Source: Caballeronia zhejiangensis
GTDB taxonomy: Bacteria; Pseudomonadota; Gammaproteobacteria; Burkholderiales; Burkholderiaceae
Assembly: GCF_000698575.1 (NCBI RefSeq)
Contig: NZ_JFHD01000004.1
Location: 62,001 to 126,000 of the forward strand
Direction of reading: 5' to 3'
DNA length: 64,000 nucleotides
Both the position numbers and the translations under genes were made by a program. Under the pieces are notes generated by a model that saw only the letters and a program-made list of their open reading frames with translations, did no database searches and was not told the origin of the DNA. Each line of letters opens with the position of its first letter. The stretch's first letter is position 1. Below are positions 8,610 through 17,098 of this stretch, piece by piece.

Positions 8610-9500
8610 GTGCGTGTTCATCACCTCAACTGCATATCGAGTTGTCCGCTCGGCGGCAAGCTCTTCGATGGCCGCACGCCCGGCCTTCTGCGCCGGGGCG
8701 AACTGACGTGCCATTGCCTGCTCGTCGAAACGGGCGAAGGTCTCGTTCTGATCGATACAGGCTTCGGATTGCGCGATGTCGCCGATCCGCGCAGCCGCCT
8801 GTCGGCGTTCTTCCTGCTGATGCTCAAGCCGGACTTTCGCGAGGAGATGACCGCGCTACGCCAGATCGAACGGCTGGGCTTTTCGGCCAGCGACGTGCGT
8901 CATATCGTGCTCAGTCATCTCGACTTCGATCACGCGGGCGGCCTCGATGATTTCCCGCACGCGAAGGTGCATATGCTGCGCATCGAGCGCGACTATGCGG
9001 TGCGTCAGCAGACGTGGCTCGATCGGCAGCGCTTCAGACCTCAACAATGGTCGACGCAGGCGAACTGGCAACTTCACGATGCCACCGCCGGCGACCGCTG
9101 GCATGGCTTCGAATGCGTGCGGCCGCTCTCGGATTCGTTGGACGATATCGCACTCGTGCCGCTCAGAGGACACACCTTCGGTCATGCGGGCATCGCGGTA
9201 CGCAAGGAAAACGGTTGGCTGCTGCTGGCGGCCGACGCGTATTTCTTTCATACGGAGATGGATCTCGAACATCCGCGCTGTACACCGGGACTGGCGTTCT
9301 ATCAATGGATGATGGAAAAGGACCGCGCGGCGCGGCTAAGGAATCAGGCGAGGCTGCGTGAGCTGTGCGCCAGCGTCGATTCGCGCGGCAAGCTCGACGT
9401 GTTTTGCAGCCACGACCCGATCGAATTCGAGCGCATGGCCGGACGATCGGCGGGCATTCCGGCCGACGCTTTCATACGGCCCGCGCGCTCGTGGGCGTAA
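8610..9500 (+). CDS. MBL-fold metallo-hydrolase
   Basis: 296-residue metallo-beta-lactamase-fold hydrolase. The metal motif reads SHLDFDHAGG, i.e. H-x-D-x-D-H rather than the usual HxHxDH. Further His are in LRGHTFGHAG, and C-terminal CSHDPIEF follows. The overall order resembles AHL-lactonase-like and related MBL proteins, but the substrate is unknown. I chose GTG 8610 because GAGG lies six bases upstream; TTG 8598 is an alternative that would overlap the nadE stop. It probably shares the pncC-nadE transcript. Confidence 0.82.
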   Translation: MRVHHLNCISSCPLGGKLFDGRTPGLLRRGELTCHCLLVETGEGLVLIDTGFGLRDVADPRSRLSAFFLLMLKPDFREEMTALRQIERLGFSASDVRHIVLSHLDFDHAGGLDDFPHAKVHMLRIERDYAVRQQTWLDRQRFRPQQWSTQANWQLHDATAGDRWHGFECVRPLSDSLDDIALVPLRGHTFGHAGIAVRKENGWLLLAADAYFFHTEMDLEHPRCTPGLAFYQWMMEKDRAARLRNQARLRELCASVDSRGKLDVFCSHDPIEFERMAGRSAGIPADAFIRPARSWA

Positions 9501-9555
9501 CGCGGCATGTCGCATGCTCTCCCGGTTTGGTCCAACCATAACCGGCGAGATCATC

Positions 9556-10587
9556 ATGCGAGTACAGCTCAAACCACTCAGCGAACAAGTGATCGTCATC
9601 ACGGGCGCGACGAGCGGTATCGGTCTCGTCACCGCGAGAATGGCGGCGAAGCGCGGCGCGCGCCTCATGCTCGTGGCGCGCGACGAAGCGGCGCTCAAGG
9701 CGCTGTCGGACGAGTTATCGCACGGTGACACCCAGCGAGCGGCTTACGCCGTTGCGGACGTGGGCGACGCGGCACAGTTGCAGGCCGCAGCCGATGCGGC
9801 CATCGCGCGATTCGGGCGCTTCGATACATGGATCAACAATGCGGGCGTATCGCTCTATGGCCGATGTACCGACGTCCCGCTCGAAGACCAGCGCAAGCTC
9901 TTCGATACGAATTTCTGGGGCATCGTGAACGGCTCGCTCAGTGCGTTGAAGCATCTGCGCGAGCATGGCGGCGCTTTGATCAATCTCGGCAGTGAATTGT
10001 CGGATGTCGCCATTCCGCTGCAAGGGGCATACGTCGCGTCGAAACATGCGGTGAAGGGCTATACCGATGCGTTGCGCATCGAGCTGGAAAACGATCGTGC
10101 GCCGGTGTCCGTCACGCTCATCAAGCCTGCGGGAATCGACACGCTCTTCGTCGAGCACGCGCGAAACTATCTCACGCACGAGCCGAAGCTGCCGCAACCG
10201 GTCTATGCGCCCGAGGTGGTCGCTAAAGCGATATTGCATTGCGCCGAGGTGCCCGAGCGCGATGTCCATGTCGGTGGGGCGTCGCGCGCGATGGCGTCGT
10301 TCGGCCAGCGCGCACCGCGACTGTATGACAGGCTGGTCAGTCTCGTCGGCGTGAAGGCGCAACTCACGCGGCAGCCTCATGGCGAAGGCGACGCGTTGTA
10401 TGAAGGGGCGGGCAGTCTGCGCGAACGGTCGGGCCGCAACGGCAAGGTGCGCGAGCGAAGCCTTTACACCGATGCGCGCATCGATCCGCCCGGCATGCGC
10501 GGCGTGGCGATGGGCGTCGCCGCCTTGCTGCTGCTCGACGCCGGCCGCCGCTATCTTCGGGCGACGCGCAAACCGAGGTTCGAGTAA
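9556..10587 (+). CDS. SDR-family oxidoreductase with C-terminal membrane segment
   Basis: 343-residue short-chain dehydrogenase. The nucleotide-binding TGATSGIG is at about 15-22, NNAG follows at mid-domain, a catalytic Ser lies near INLGSELS, and YVASKHA supplies Tyr and Lys. After the SDR core (about 260 residues) there is an extension ending in a hydrophobic segment (GVAMGVAALLLLDAG) that may anchor it to the membrane. ATG 9556 begins a family-like N-terminus (LKPLSEQVIVITGA). The substrate is unknown. Confidence 0.85.
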   Translation: MRVQLKPLSEQVIVITGATSGIGLVTARMAAKRGARLMLVARDEAALKALSDELSHGDTQRAAYAVADVGDAAQLQAAADAAIARFGRFDTWINNAGVSLYGRCTDVPLEDQRKLFDTNFWGIVNGSLSALKHLREHGGALINLGSELSDVAIPLQGAYVASKHAVKGYTDALRIELENDRAPVSVTLIKPAGIDTLFVEHARNYLTHEPKLPQPVYAPEVVAKAILHCAEVPERDVHVGGASRAMASFGQRAPRLYDRLVSLVGVKAQLTRQPHGEGDALYEGAGSLRERSGRNGKVRERSLYTDARIDPPGMRGVAMGVAALLLLDAGRRYLRATRKPRFE

Positions 10588-10612
10588 GCGCGTCGTCGAG
10601 TCATCTTCGAGA

Positions 10613-10804
10613 TCAGCGAGAGGACGGCGATGCGCCGGCGGGCTCGCCTCCCGGCAATTCGTTGCCGCCCATGCCAGGCTCGGTCGCCAGTTGCTGCTGC
10701 GCGATGATCCAGAACTCGTCCGAGCGGCCTTCAGGGCCGCCCGCTTCTTCCCAAAGCCGATAAGCGAGTGCCCGAATCTGTTCTTCGCTAGCCGGGACGT
10801 CCAT
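10613..10804 (-). CDS. DUF2934 small protein
   Basis: 63-residue protein of the DUF2934 family, seen in EEQIRALAYRLWEEAGGPEG followed by DEFWIIAQQQL. Such proteins are short, common in Burkholderiaceae and rhizobia, and of unknown function. The C-terminus is Gly/Pro/Ser rich. AAAGGAGG precedes ATG 10804 on the minus strand. It lies just downstream of the DUF883 gene in the same direction and is probably cotranscribed with it. Confidence 0.85.
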   Translation of the reverse strand: MDVPASEEQIRALAYRLWEEAGGPEGRSDEFWIIAQQQLATEPGMGGNELPGGEPAGASPSSR

Positions 10805-10838
10805 GATGCTTTCCTCCTTTTCAGCGAACGAGCGATGC

Positions 10839-11183
10839 TCAGCGCGCGGCGAGCATGCCCACGACCACGCCGACCAGCGCGGCCATCGTGATCGCCTTCC
10901 ACGGATTCTCGTGCACGAAGTCGTCGGTCGTATCGGCGGCGGCGCGGTACTTTCGGGTCATCGCGTCTTGCATGTCGGCGAACCGGGCCTTCGCATCGGA
11001 GCGCAGATTGCTCGTCGACGTTGCATCGTTGCCTGCATCCCATGACTTCGATGCTTCGCGAAAGCTGCTGTGGTCTCCATTCGAGGATGTCATGTTGTCG
11101 CTCGTCGGGAATTCATAGGCGCTGTCGGCTCTTTCGGTCTTGATAGCGTTGACGGGTTCGAGCGCGCGGTCGTTGTCAGCCAT
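10839..11183 (-). CDS. DUF883 (ElaB/YqjD-type) inner-membrane protein
   Basis: 114-residue protein with a helical soluble part (residues about 45-90, DAKARFADMQDAMTRKYRAA) and a C-terminal hydrophobic helix (ITMAALVGVVVGMLAAR). The DUF883 signature DDFVHENPWKAI joins the two. In E. coli the ElaB/YqjD relatives are tail-anchored stationary-phase proteins that can bind ribosomes. I chose ATG 11183 because GGAGG precedes it and the open extension to 11453 lacks coding character. The DUF2934 gene follows within 35 bases. Confidence 0.88.
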   Translation of the reverse strand: MADNDRALEPVNAIKTERADSAYEFPTSDNMTSSNGDHSSFREASKSWDAGNDATSTSNLRSDAKARFADMQDAMTRKYRAAADTTDDFVHENPWKAITMAALVGVVVGMLAAR

Positions 11184-11354
11184 GCTTGCCTCCACTGGAA
11201 ATCGTTTGAATGCGATGAAGTCGCGGTGCGCGTCGAGAGACGCGCATGTGCGTGGCGCAATCGGCGTGCCGTCCTGACGAAACGAAAGTCCCGCGTGTAT
11301 GGCATATCCGTTGCTCCATGATTCGCCGACTTTCATCGCTAATGGAGCGTACAA

Positions 11355-11771
11355 ATGTTTCCTGTTCTGATGCAGCCTTTCTTCTCCGTCGCGCGCACGA
11401 ATCTCGAGACGGGCTTGCGCGCCGCTTCCAGTTTTGCGGTCGGTTTCCGGCAACTCGGAGAACTGAACGAAAAGACGATGAAATCCGCGCTCGCCGATGT
11501 GCGCGTTCAGTGGGGCGCGCCGCAGGCCAGCGAAGCGCAGCCTGCATTGCCGGTCGCGTTCCTGTCGTACGCAAGCGATCTGCTGTCGATCATCGCCGCG
11601 ACAGCCGCCGATGTCATCGATGCAATAGGCGCCACGTCATCGCAGCCGGACCCGGGCGCGCCGAAACTCGTGCTCGCGGAATCGATCGAGCCGCCGGCAT
11701 CGGTGAGCGCATCGGGCGAGACCGCAATCGTCGACGCGACCGGCGCGGTCGTGGCCCACGTCCCCAAGTAA
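11355..11771 (+). CDS. phasin-like protein
   Basis: 138-residue protein with an N-terminal helical part resembling phasins (FFSVARTNLETGLRAASSFA, then ELNEKTMKSALADVR). The middle (SYASDLLSIIAATAADVIDA) is also amphipathic. The C-terminal 35 residues are Ala/Pro/Ser rich. Phasins coat polyhydroxyalkanoate granules. The match is by pattern only and the protein is shorter than typical Burkholderia PhaP (about 190). ATG 11355 follows GGAGCG. It sits 58 bases before gcd. Confidence 0.5.
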   Translation: MFPVLMQPFFSVARTNLETGLRAASSFAVGFRQLGELNEKTMKSALADVRVQWGAPQASEAQPALPVAFLSYASDLLSIIAATAADVIDAIGATSSQPDPGAPKLVLAESIEPPASVSASGETAIVDATGAVVAHVPK

Positions 11772-11829
11772 AGCAAACGACAGGCACGACGACTGCTGCG
11801 TTGCCGGCAACGCATCCTTTTTCCATCGA

Positions 11830-14247
11830 ATGAACACATCCTCCTCGCCGCCGCCCGCGCGGCATCGTTCGCCTTCGTCCGTGCCGAAGTGGATCACGAT
11901 CGTCTTTCTCGTTCTGTCGGGGCTTTACATGGCCGTCGGCGGCGGATGGCTGATCGCGGTGGGCGGCTCGCCATACTACGTGGTCGCCGGCGTGGCGATG
12001 CTCGTGATCGCGTGGCTCGTCTGGCGCGCCAACGGCCTCGCGCTGTGGCTCTACGCGGCGCTGTTGCTCGGCACGCTGATATGGGCGATCGTCGAGTCGG
12101 GCTTCGACTTCTGGGCGCTCGCGCCGCGTCTCGATGTGCTTGTCATCGTCGGCATATGGATGGTGCTGCCATTCGTGCTGCGCATCTTTACGTGGCCCCG
12201 GCAGTCCGGCGCACTCGCGCTCGGTGCGACCATCGTGCTGTCGGGCATCGCGCTCGCATATGCGGTGTTCAACGATCCGCAGGAGCTGGACGGCACGGTG
12301 CGCGCGGCGCCGTCGGCTGCCGCCACTGCGCCCGCGCAGCAAGATGGCGACTGGCGCGCTTACGGCAATACGCAGACCGGCACGCGCTATTCGCAACTCG
12401 CGCAGATCAACGCGGGCAACGCGCACGAACTGAAGGAAGCCTGGCGCTTTCGCACGGGCGACATGAAAGGCCCGAACGATCCGGTCGAGATCACCGATGA
12501 AGTGACGCCGCTCGCCATCGACGGCACGCTCTTCTTCTGCACGCCGCATCAGAATGCGATCGCGCTCGATGGCGCCACGGGCAAGGAGAAATGGCGCTTC
12601 GATCCGAAGCTCAAGCCCGATCCGAGTTTCCAGCACGTGACTTGCCGCGGCGTGTCGTACTACGAGACGCCCGCTGCCGAGCAGGCGCGCGCTGCCGGCA
12701 ACACGACGAATCTGCCGATGTGCGCGCGCCGCATCGTGTTGCCCGTCAACGATGGGCGTCTCTTCGAACTCGACGCCGCGAGCGGGAAGCCGTGCCCCGA
12801 GTTCGCGACGAACGGCGTGCTGGATCTTCAGCATCTGCAGCCGGTCAAGACGCCCGGCCAGTACGAGCCGACGTCGCCGCCGATCGTCACGTCGAAAGTG
12901 ATCGTCGTCGCGGGCGCGGTCACGGACAACTACGGCACGCGCGAGCCGTCGGGCGTGATCCGTGGTTTCGACGTGAACACCGGCAAGCTGCTGTGGGCCT
13001 TCGATCCCGGCGCGCACGACCCGAACGCGATCCCCGACGATCAACATAGCTACACGCAGAACTCGCCGAACTCGTGGGCGCCCGCTGCCTACGATGCGAA
13101 GCTCGATCTCGTCTATCTGCCGATGGGCGTGACGACCCCCGATATCTGGGGCGGCAACCGCACGCCCGATCAGGAGCGCTATGCGAGCGGGCTGCTCGCG
13201 CTCAACGCATCGACGGGCAAGCTGGCGTGGTTCTATCAGACCGTGCATCACGATCTCTGGGACATGGACCTGCCCGCGCAGCCGACCATCGCGGATATCA
13301 GGGATCAGAGCGGCAACATCGTTCCGGCGATCTACGCACCGGCTAAGACCGGCAACATCTTCGTGCTCGACCGTCGCACCGGCAAGCCGATCGTGCCCGC
13401 GCCCGAGCAGCCGGTCCCGCAAGGCGCGGCCAAGGGCGATCGCCTCTCGCCGACGCAACCGTTCTCGCAGCTCACTTTCCGGCCCGCAAAGAACCTGACC
13501 GACGCGGACATGTGGGGCGCGACGATGTACGACCAGCTCATGTGCCGCGTGATCTTTCATCGGCTGAAGTACGAAGGGCCGTTCACGCCGCCGTCCGAGC
13601 AGGGCACGCTCGTGTTCCCCGGCAATCTCGGCATGTTCGAATGGGGCGGGCTCGCCGTCGATACGGACCGACGCATCGCAATCGCCAATCCGATCGCGCT
13701 GCCGTTCGTCTCGAAGCTCGTGCCGCGCGGCCCCGGCAATCCGATCGATCCGCCGCAAGCGGGCCAGGCGGGCACCGGCACCGAAGTCGGCATTCAGCCG
13801 CAATACGGCGTGCCGTATGGCGTGGAGCTGAATCCTTTCCTGTCTCCGCTGCGTCTGCCTTGCAAGCAACCCGCGTGGGGTTATGTCGCCGCGCTCGATC
13901 TCGACACGAACAAGGTGATCTGGAAGAAACGCATCGGCACGACGCGCGATGCATCGCCGATTCCGGTTCCGTTCCGCATGGGTATGCCGATGCTGGGCGG
14001 ACCGATGACGACCGCCGGGCACGTCTTCTTCATCGGCGCGACGCAGGACGATTACCTGCGCGCCTTCAGCACCGACACCGGTGAAAAGCTCTGGGAAGCG
14101 CGTTTGCCCGCCGGCGGCCAAGCCACCCCGATGACCTACGAAGCGAACGGCAAGCAGTACGTGCTGATCGCGGCGGGCGGTCACGGCTCGTTTCTGACGA
14201 AGCTCGGCGATTACGTGATCGCGTATGCGCTGCCGGACAAGCATTGA
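11830..14247 (+). CDS. gcd: membrane-bound PQQ-dependent glucose dehydrogenase
   Basis: 805-residue quinoprotein of the glucose/quinate/shikimate family that oxidises aldoses in the periplasm and passes electrons to ubiquinone. Residues about 18-150 hold the five N-terminal membrane helices. The rest is the PQQ beta-propeller, with WRAYGNTQTGTRYSQL, FQHVTCRGVSYYE, GVTTPDIWGGNRTPDQERY and QTVHHDLWDMDLP, the last containing the likely catalytic Asp. Length matches E. coli Gcd (796). The sequence is closer to what I remember of Gcd than of quinate dehydrogenase, but substrate remains an inference. No PQQ biosynthesis genes are in the window. Confidence 0.93.
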   Translation: MNTSSSPPPARHRSPSSVPKWITIVFLVLSGLYMAVGGGWLIAVGGSPYYVVAGVAMLVIAWLVWRANGLALWLYAALLLGTLIWAIVESGFDFWALAPRLDVLVIVGIWMVLPFVLRIFTWPRQSGALALGATIVLSGIALAYAVFNDPQELDGTVRAAPSAAATAPAQQDGDWRAYGNTQTGTRYSQLAQINAGNAHELKEAWRFRTGDMKGPNDPVEITDEVTPLAIDGTLFFCTPHQNAIALDGATGKEKWRFDPKLKPDPSFQHVTCRGVSYYETPAAEQARAAGNTTNLPMCARRIVLPVNDGRLFELDAASGKPCPEFATNGVLDLQHLQPVKTPGQYEPTSPPIVTSKVIVVAGAVTDNYGTREPSGVIRGFDVNTGKLLWAFDPGAHDPNAIPDDQHSYTQNSPNSWAPAAYDAKLDLVYLPMGVTTPDIWGGNRTPDQERYASGLLALNASTGKLAWFYQTVHHDLWDMDLPAQPTIADIRDQSGNIVPAIYAPAKTGNIFVLDRRTGKPIVPAPEQPVPQGAAKGDRLSPTQPFSQLTFRPAKNLTDADMWGATMYDQLMCRVIFHRLKYEGPFTPPSEQGTLVFPGNLGMFEWGGLAVDTDRRIAIANPIALPFVSKLVPRGPGNPIDPPQAGQAGTGTEVGIQPQYGVPYGVELNPFLSPLRLPCKQPAWGYVAALDLDTNKVIWKKRIGTTRDASPIPVPFRMGMPMLGGPMTTAGHVFFIGATQDDYLRAFSTDTGEKLWEARLPAGGQATPMTYEANGKQYVLIAAGGHGSFLTKLGDYVIAYALPDKH

Positions 14248-14255
14248 CCGCGACT

Positions 14256-14288
14256 CGTCCCGCCTGATCGATCGATTCGGGCGGGACG
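14256..14288. terminator. hairpin between convergent gcd and small-protein genes
   Basis: Nine-base stem CGTCCCGCC/GGCGGGACG (14256-14264 with 14280-14288), 15-base loop, no U-run on either side. Its position between convergent genes suggests a bidirectional transcription stop, but this is weak. Confidence 0.35.
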
Positions 14289-14298
14289 CGGAGCCCGG

Positions 14299-14568
14299 CT
14301 AGTCGCCTTGCTCGTCGAGGTTCTTGCTCGATGAATTCGATCCTTCCGTGTCCGGTTTCGACGACTGGTCTTTTCCGGACTCGGTTGTCGATACGTCCAG
14401 TTCATCGAGCTTTTTGTCGATTTTTTCCTTGTCGCCGCGGTCCAGCGCTTCGCGAGCCGCGCGGTCTTTTTCGCGCTCGTCCTCTGCATTGGCTGCGTTG
14501 TTTTCCGGCTGGTTCATGCTTTCGTCTCGGTGGTCGATATCAGGGATGGGATCGTGCGGACGCGTCAT
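14299..14568 (-). CDS. small charged hypothetical protein
   Basis: 89-residue, very polar protein of unknown function. The centre is dense in charge (NAEDEREKDRAAREALDRGD, KEKIDKKLDELD) and the C-terminus is Ser/Asp/Gly rich, so it is probably helical with disordered ends. I chose ATG 14568 because it overlaps the stop of the upstream gene (ATGA), implying translational coupling. ATG 14517 (MNQPENNAANAEDE) is an alternative. It is convergent with gcd. Similar short acidic/basic proteins accompany stress genes in Burkholderia. Confidence 0.65.
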   Translation of the reverse strand: MTRPHDPIPDIDHRDESMNQPENNAANAEDEREKDRAAREALDRGDKEKIDKKLDELDVSTTESGKDQSSKPDTEGSNSSSKNLDEQGD

Positions 14569-14792
14569 CGCGTATTGAGCCGCACGAAAGCGTCGATCCA
14601 GTCGCGGGCCCAGATCCTTGCGTACGCGATCGCGTCTTCGCGCGTGTCGAATCCGGCAAGATCGCCGCTCATGAAGATCTGGCCCTCGCTTCCGTTTTCC
14701 GCGGGCATGGTGATTCGCGCGTGGGCCATGAACTCGCCGTCTGCCCGGCGCGGGGTGGGATCGATGTCGAAAGTAAGGGAAGTGGGGCCCAT
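14565..14792 (-). CDS. small hypothetical protein
   Basis: 75-residue protein that I cannot assign to a named family. It reads as a small alpha/beta domain: two strands (SLTFDIDPTPRR, EFMAHARITM) and a helix (REDAIAYARIWARDWIDAFV). The pattern resembles the short surface-exposed DUF proteins of Burkholderia with a terminal Ala/Tyr/Trp helix. GGAG precedes ATG 14792 on the minus strand. Its stop overlaps the start of the 89-residue protein downstream, so they form a coupled pair. Confidence 0.65.
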   Translation of the reverse strand: MGPTSLTFDIDPTPRRADGEFMAHARITMPAENGSEGQIFMSGDLAGFDTREDAIAYARIWARDWIDAFVRLNTR

Positions 14793-14905
14793 GGCGTTGC
14801 TCCGGCTGACATCTGATCGGACGCGGCGACGTCGCGCTTCCTTACATCAGCATTGATCGGGCCTGGCAGGATCGGCTTCGGTACGCTCGCGCCTCACGAC
14901 GCCGA

Positions 14906-15547
14906 TCACCAGCGCAGCAGCCTGGGCCCGAGCCAAGCGCCGATGCCCGCGGGCAGCATCATGCCGATTGCGTACCACACGCTCCAGAACGCCGGGCTCA
15001 TCTCCGGGCAATGCAGGCAATAGGCGACGGTGGCGATCGCGCTCGCGAGCAGACCGGCGACCGCGCCCACGAGGCGAAGGCGTGTGGGCGCGAGACTCTT
15101 CATCGCCCAGAACACGGCGGGAAAAGTCGGGACCGACAGCAGCAGAATGTTGAACGGACACGTACGCCACGACTGGCCGAGCACGATGGGCAGACGTTCG
15201 GCCGGCGCGGCGCCCTCGAGCACCAGCCAGCCCGCGAGCCACACCGCGACGAACGGCACGCCGACGAGCGCCCACGCATAACCCGCACGAACGCCCGGAC
15301 GCCCGAGCCGCGTCACGGCGATGAACGCGCCGATCGCCACCACGAACGGATACGCCATCTTGGCCCAGAACACCGGCGTGCGCGCGATGCTCGCGAGATC
15401 CGGCCGCACGCCGTAGACGATGGCCATCAGGATCACCGAGCCGAGCGCGCCCAGCAGCAGCGCCCTGGCGAAGCGCCGCGCCACCGCGCCGCGATCGATG
15501 CGCGTCACCTGATTCGAGAGCAGCCCGATGAGGTCGTCGGTTTTCAT
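14906..15547 (-). CDS. nrsF: NrsF-type membrane anti-sigma factor (DUF1109)
   Basis: 213-residue protein with six predicted membrane helices and a short cytoplasmic N-terminus ([20 protein letters not shown]). This is the DUF1109/NrsF family, which holds SigF-type ECF sigma factors inactive at the inner membrane. A periplasmic-side CPFNI and YCLHCPEM supply the Cys pairs typical of this family and plausible as redox or metal sensors. Its ATG overlaps the sigma factor stop by four bases, so sigma and anti-sigma are translationally coupled. Both are expected to be autoregulated from the promoter at 16335-16360. Confidence 0.9.
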   Translation of the reverse strand: MKTDDLIGLLSNQVTRIDRGAVARRFARALLLGALGSVILMAIVYGVRPDLASIARTPVFWAKMAYPFVVAIGAFIAVTRLGRPGVRAGYAWALVGVPFVAVWLAGWLVLEGAAPAERLPIVLGQSWRTCPFNILLLSVPTFPAVFWAMKSLAPTRLRLVGAVAGLLASAIATVAYCLHCPEMSPAFWSVWYAIGMMLPAGIGAWLGPRLLRW

Positions 15548-16269
15548 CGCAACCCCCGAAGCCGTGCGGCGAGCGCCTTGAGCCCACGATGCACGCCGAC
15601 CTTGACCGCCGATTCCGACAGCCCCGTGATGCGCGCGGTTTCCATCACCGACAAGCCTTCGAGTTTCATATGCACGATCGGCAGGCGCTGCTTGTCCGGT
15701 AAGTCCTCCAGCAATTTGCCTATGTCGCGCCGCGCTTGCGCGGGTTCGTCGTCGGAGACGGCGAGCAAGTCGGCATAGTCGTCGATGGGATCGTTCAGGG
15801 ATTCGCGGCGTGCGCGCGAGCGGAAATAGTCCATCAGCTTGTAGCGCGCGATTGCGTGCAGCCACGCGGTCAGCGGTTCGTCGGTGCGATAGGTGTGACG
15901 CGCATTATGCACGGCGAGCAGAATGTCCTGGACGAGATCTTCGACATCGTCGCGATGCTGCGGAATGCGTCTGCGCAGATAGCCGCGCAAGTGCCGCGTA
16001 AGCGCCTGCAGAAAATCGCGGTATGCGTTCGGGTCGCCATCGAGTCCGGCGATGAAAAGCACTCTCAGGCGGTTTTCCGCTTCTTGCAAGATGGTTCCCG
16101 TATTGGCGAGACGGCCGGACGGCGATTCATACACGACGCCTGACGTGCGCGTACGGGGCGCGGACGCGTCGTGTGTCAGATCGGGCGCTTCAGAATAGAC
16201 GAAGCCGTGATGCGCCGCAATAGCGCTCACGAGGGTCGAAAAGGCGCCGTCGCGGTCCATCTTTTTCAT
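15544..16269 (-). CDS. sigF: ECF sigma factor, SigF type
   Basis: ECF RNA polymerase sigma factor. Region 2 is seen in [21 protein letters not shown]-type sequence (key residues DDVEDLVQ) and [20 protein letters not shown]. Region 4 is [11 protein letters not shown]-like ([21 protein letters not shown], then HRGLKALA). The start is uncertain. ATG 16269 (MKKMDRDG) overlaps the stop of a 12-codon leader ORF that has its own ribosome-binding site. TTG 16089, just before [16 protein letters not shown], would give the family's usual length of about 180 residues. I prefer 16269 because the extension keeps G/C-ending codons. The NrsF gene follows with overlap. Confidence 0.85.
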   Translation of the reverse strand: MKKMDRDGAFSTLVSAIAAHHGFVYSEAPDLTHDASAPRTRTSGVVYESPSGRLANTGTILQEAENRLRVLFIAGLDGDPNAYRDFLQALTRHLRGYLRRRIPQHRDDVEDLVQDILLAVHNARHTYRTDEPLTAWLHAIARYKLMDYFRSRARRESLNDPIDDYADLLAVSDDEPAQARRDIGKLLEDLPDKQRLPIVHMKLEGLSVMETARITGLSESAVKVGVHRGLKALAARLRGLR

Positions 16270-16304
16270 TGCGCAAGCGTGTTGAAAGCCGTGCGTATCC
16301 GCAT
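16266..16304 (-). CDS. possible leader peptide upstream of sigF
   Basis: A 12-codon frame ([12 protein letters not shown]) has AAGGAG seven bases before its ATG at 16304. It ends in TGA that overlaps ATG 16269 of the sigma factor frame. It lies just downstream of the predicted SigF promoter. It may be a translated leader that couples to sigF, or chance. There is no direct evidence of expression. Confidence 0.35.
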   Translation of the reverse strand: MRIRTAFNTLAQ

Positions 16305-16334
16305 GACGAACTCCTTGCATGTCTTGTGAGCTAG

Positions 16335-16360
16335 TTCGTCTTTGCGTGCCGATTGGTTAC
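16335..16360 (-). promoter_or_regulatory. SigF-type promoter reading into sigF-nrsF
   Basis: On the minus strand GTAACC (16360-16355), a 16-base spacer, and CGAA (16338-16335). This equals the GTAACC-N16-CGAA motif described for Caulobacter SigF. It implies autoregulation of sigF-nrsF. Confidence 0.75.
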
Positions 16361-16392
16361 ACGACGGGAAACAGAAAAAGAAAAACCCGTCT

Positions 16393-16418
16393 GTAACCGA
16401 ACGCGGACTCGCGACGAA
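16393..16418 (+). promoter_or_regulatory. SigF-type promoter reading into cytochrome b / sulfoxide reductase genes
   Basis: GTAACC (16393-16398), exactly 16 bases, then CGAA (16415-16418), the same motif as the opposed copy 33 bases away. It lies 37 bases upstream of the cytochrome b start. Confidence 0.78.
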
Positions 16419-16454
16419 TTCACCCGTATCCGACGCTTCATCACGGGGACCGAC

Positions 16455-17084
16455 ATGCAAACGACACTCACGCAGACGCGCGAAACCGCGCAACGCATTC
16501 CGCCCATTCATCCGCTCTGGCTGCGCATCACGCATTGGCTCAACGCGTTCGCCGCGCTGATCTTGATGCTTTCGGGCTGGCGCATCTACGACGCTTCGCC
16601 GGTGTTTCCAGGCATCGTCATTCCGACGTCGATCACGCTCGGCGGATGGCTCGGCGGGGCATTGCAATGGCATTTCGCCGCGATGTGGCTGCTGGTCTTC
16701 AACGGCATCGTGTATCTCGCGCTCAATCTCGCGAGCGGCCGCTTTCTTGCAAAGTTCTTTCCGCTCTCGCCGCGCGCCGTCCTGCACGATCTGATCGCGG
16801 CGCTCACCGGCAAGCTTTCGCACGCGGACCTTCGTCAATACAACGCGGTGCAGAAGCTCGCTTATCTCTTCGTCGTGATCGATCTGATCGTGCTCGTCCT
16901 GTCCGGTCTCGCGATCTGGAAGTCGGTGCAGTTTCCGTTGCTGCGCGAAATGATGGGCGGCTATGACCGCGCGCGCGTCGTGCATTTCGGCGCGATGGCG
17001 TTGATGGCTGCGTTCGTGGTCGTGCATGTCGCGATGGTCGCGCTCGTGCCGCGTTCGCTGCTCACCATGCTGCGCGGCCGCTGA
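16455..17084 (+). CDS. yedZ1: YedZ1-type cytochrome b561 membrane subunit
   Basis: 209-residue di-haem cytochrome b561-type membrane protein with four hydrophobic helices. His residues at LRITHWLNAFAALILMLSG, LQWHFAAMWLL, RARVVHFGAMALM and VVVHVAMVAL are candidate haem ligands. It is expected to pass quinol electrons to the periplasmic molybdopterin protein encoded next. ATG 16455 follows GGGGACC. The gene lies directly behind a SigF-type promoter and is 14 bases from the next gene, so they form one operon with the methionine-rich peptide gene. Confidence 0.85.
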   Translation: MQTTLTQTRETAQRIPPIHPLWLRITHWLNAFAALILMLSGWRIYDASPVFPGIVIPTSITLGGWLGGALQWHFAAMWLLVFNGIVYLALNLASGRFLAKFFPLSPRAVLHDLIAALTGKLSHADLRQYNAVQKLAYLFVVIDLIVLVLSGLAIWKSVQFPLLREMMGGYDRARVVHFGAMALMAAFVVVHVAMVALVPRSLLTMLRGR

Positions 17085-17098
17085 TCGGGAGACTCGCG

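Noticed and set aside
11614-14244. 876-codon open frame on the minus strand over gcd
   Set aside because: It is the antisense shadow of a GC-rich gene; the product is dominated by Arg/His/Ala, and the plus strand encodes a clear quinoprotein.
14256-14288. Strong intrinsic terminator after gcd
   Set aside because: The stem is present but the loop is long and there is no U-run, so it is listed only with low confidence.
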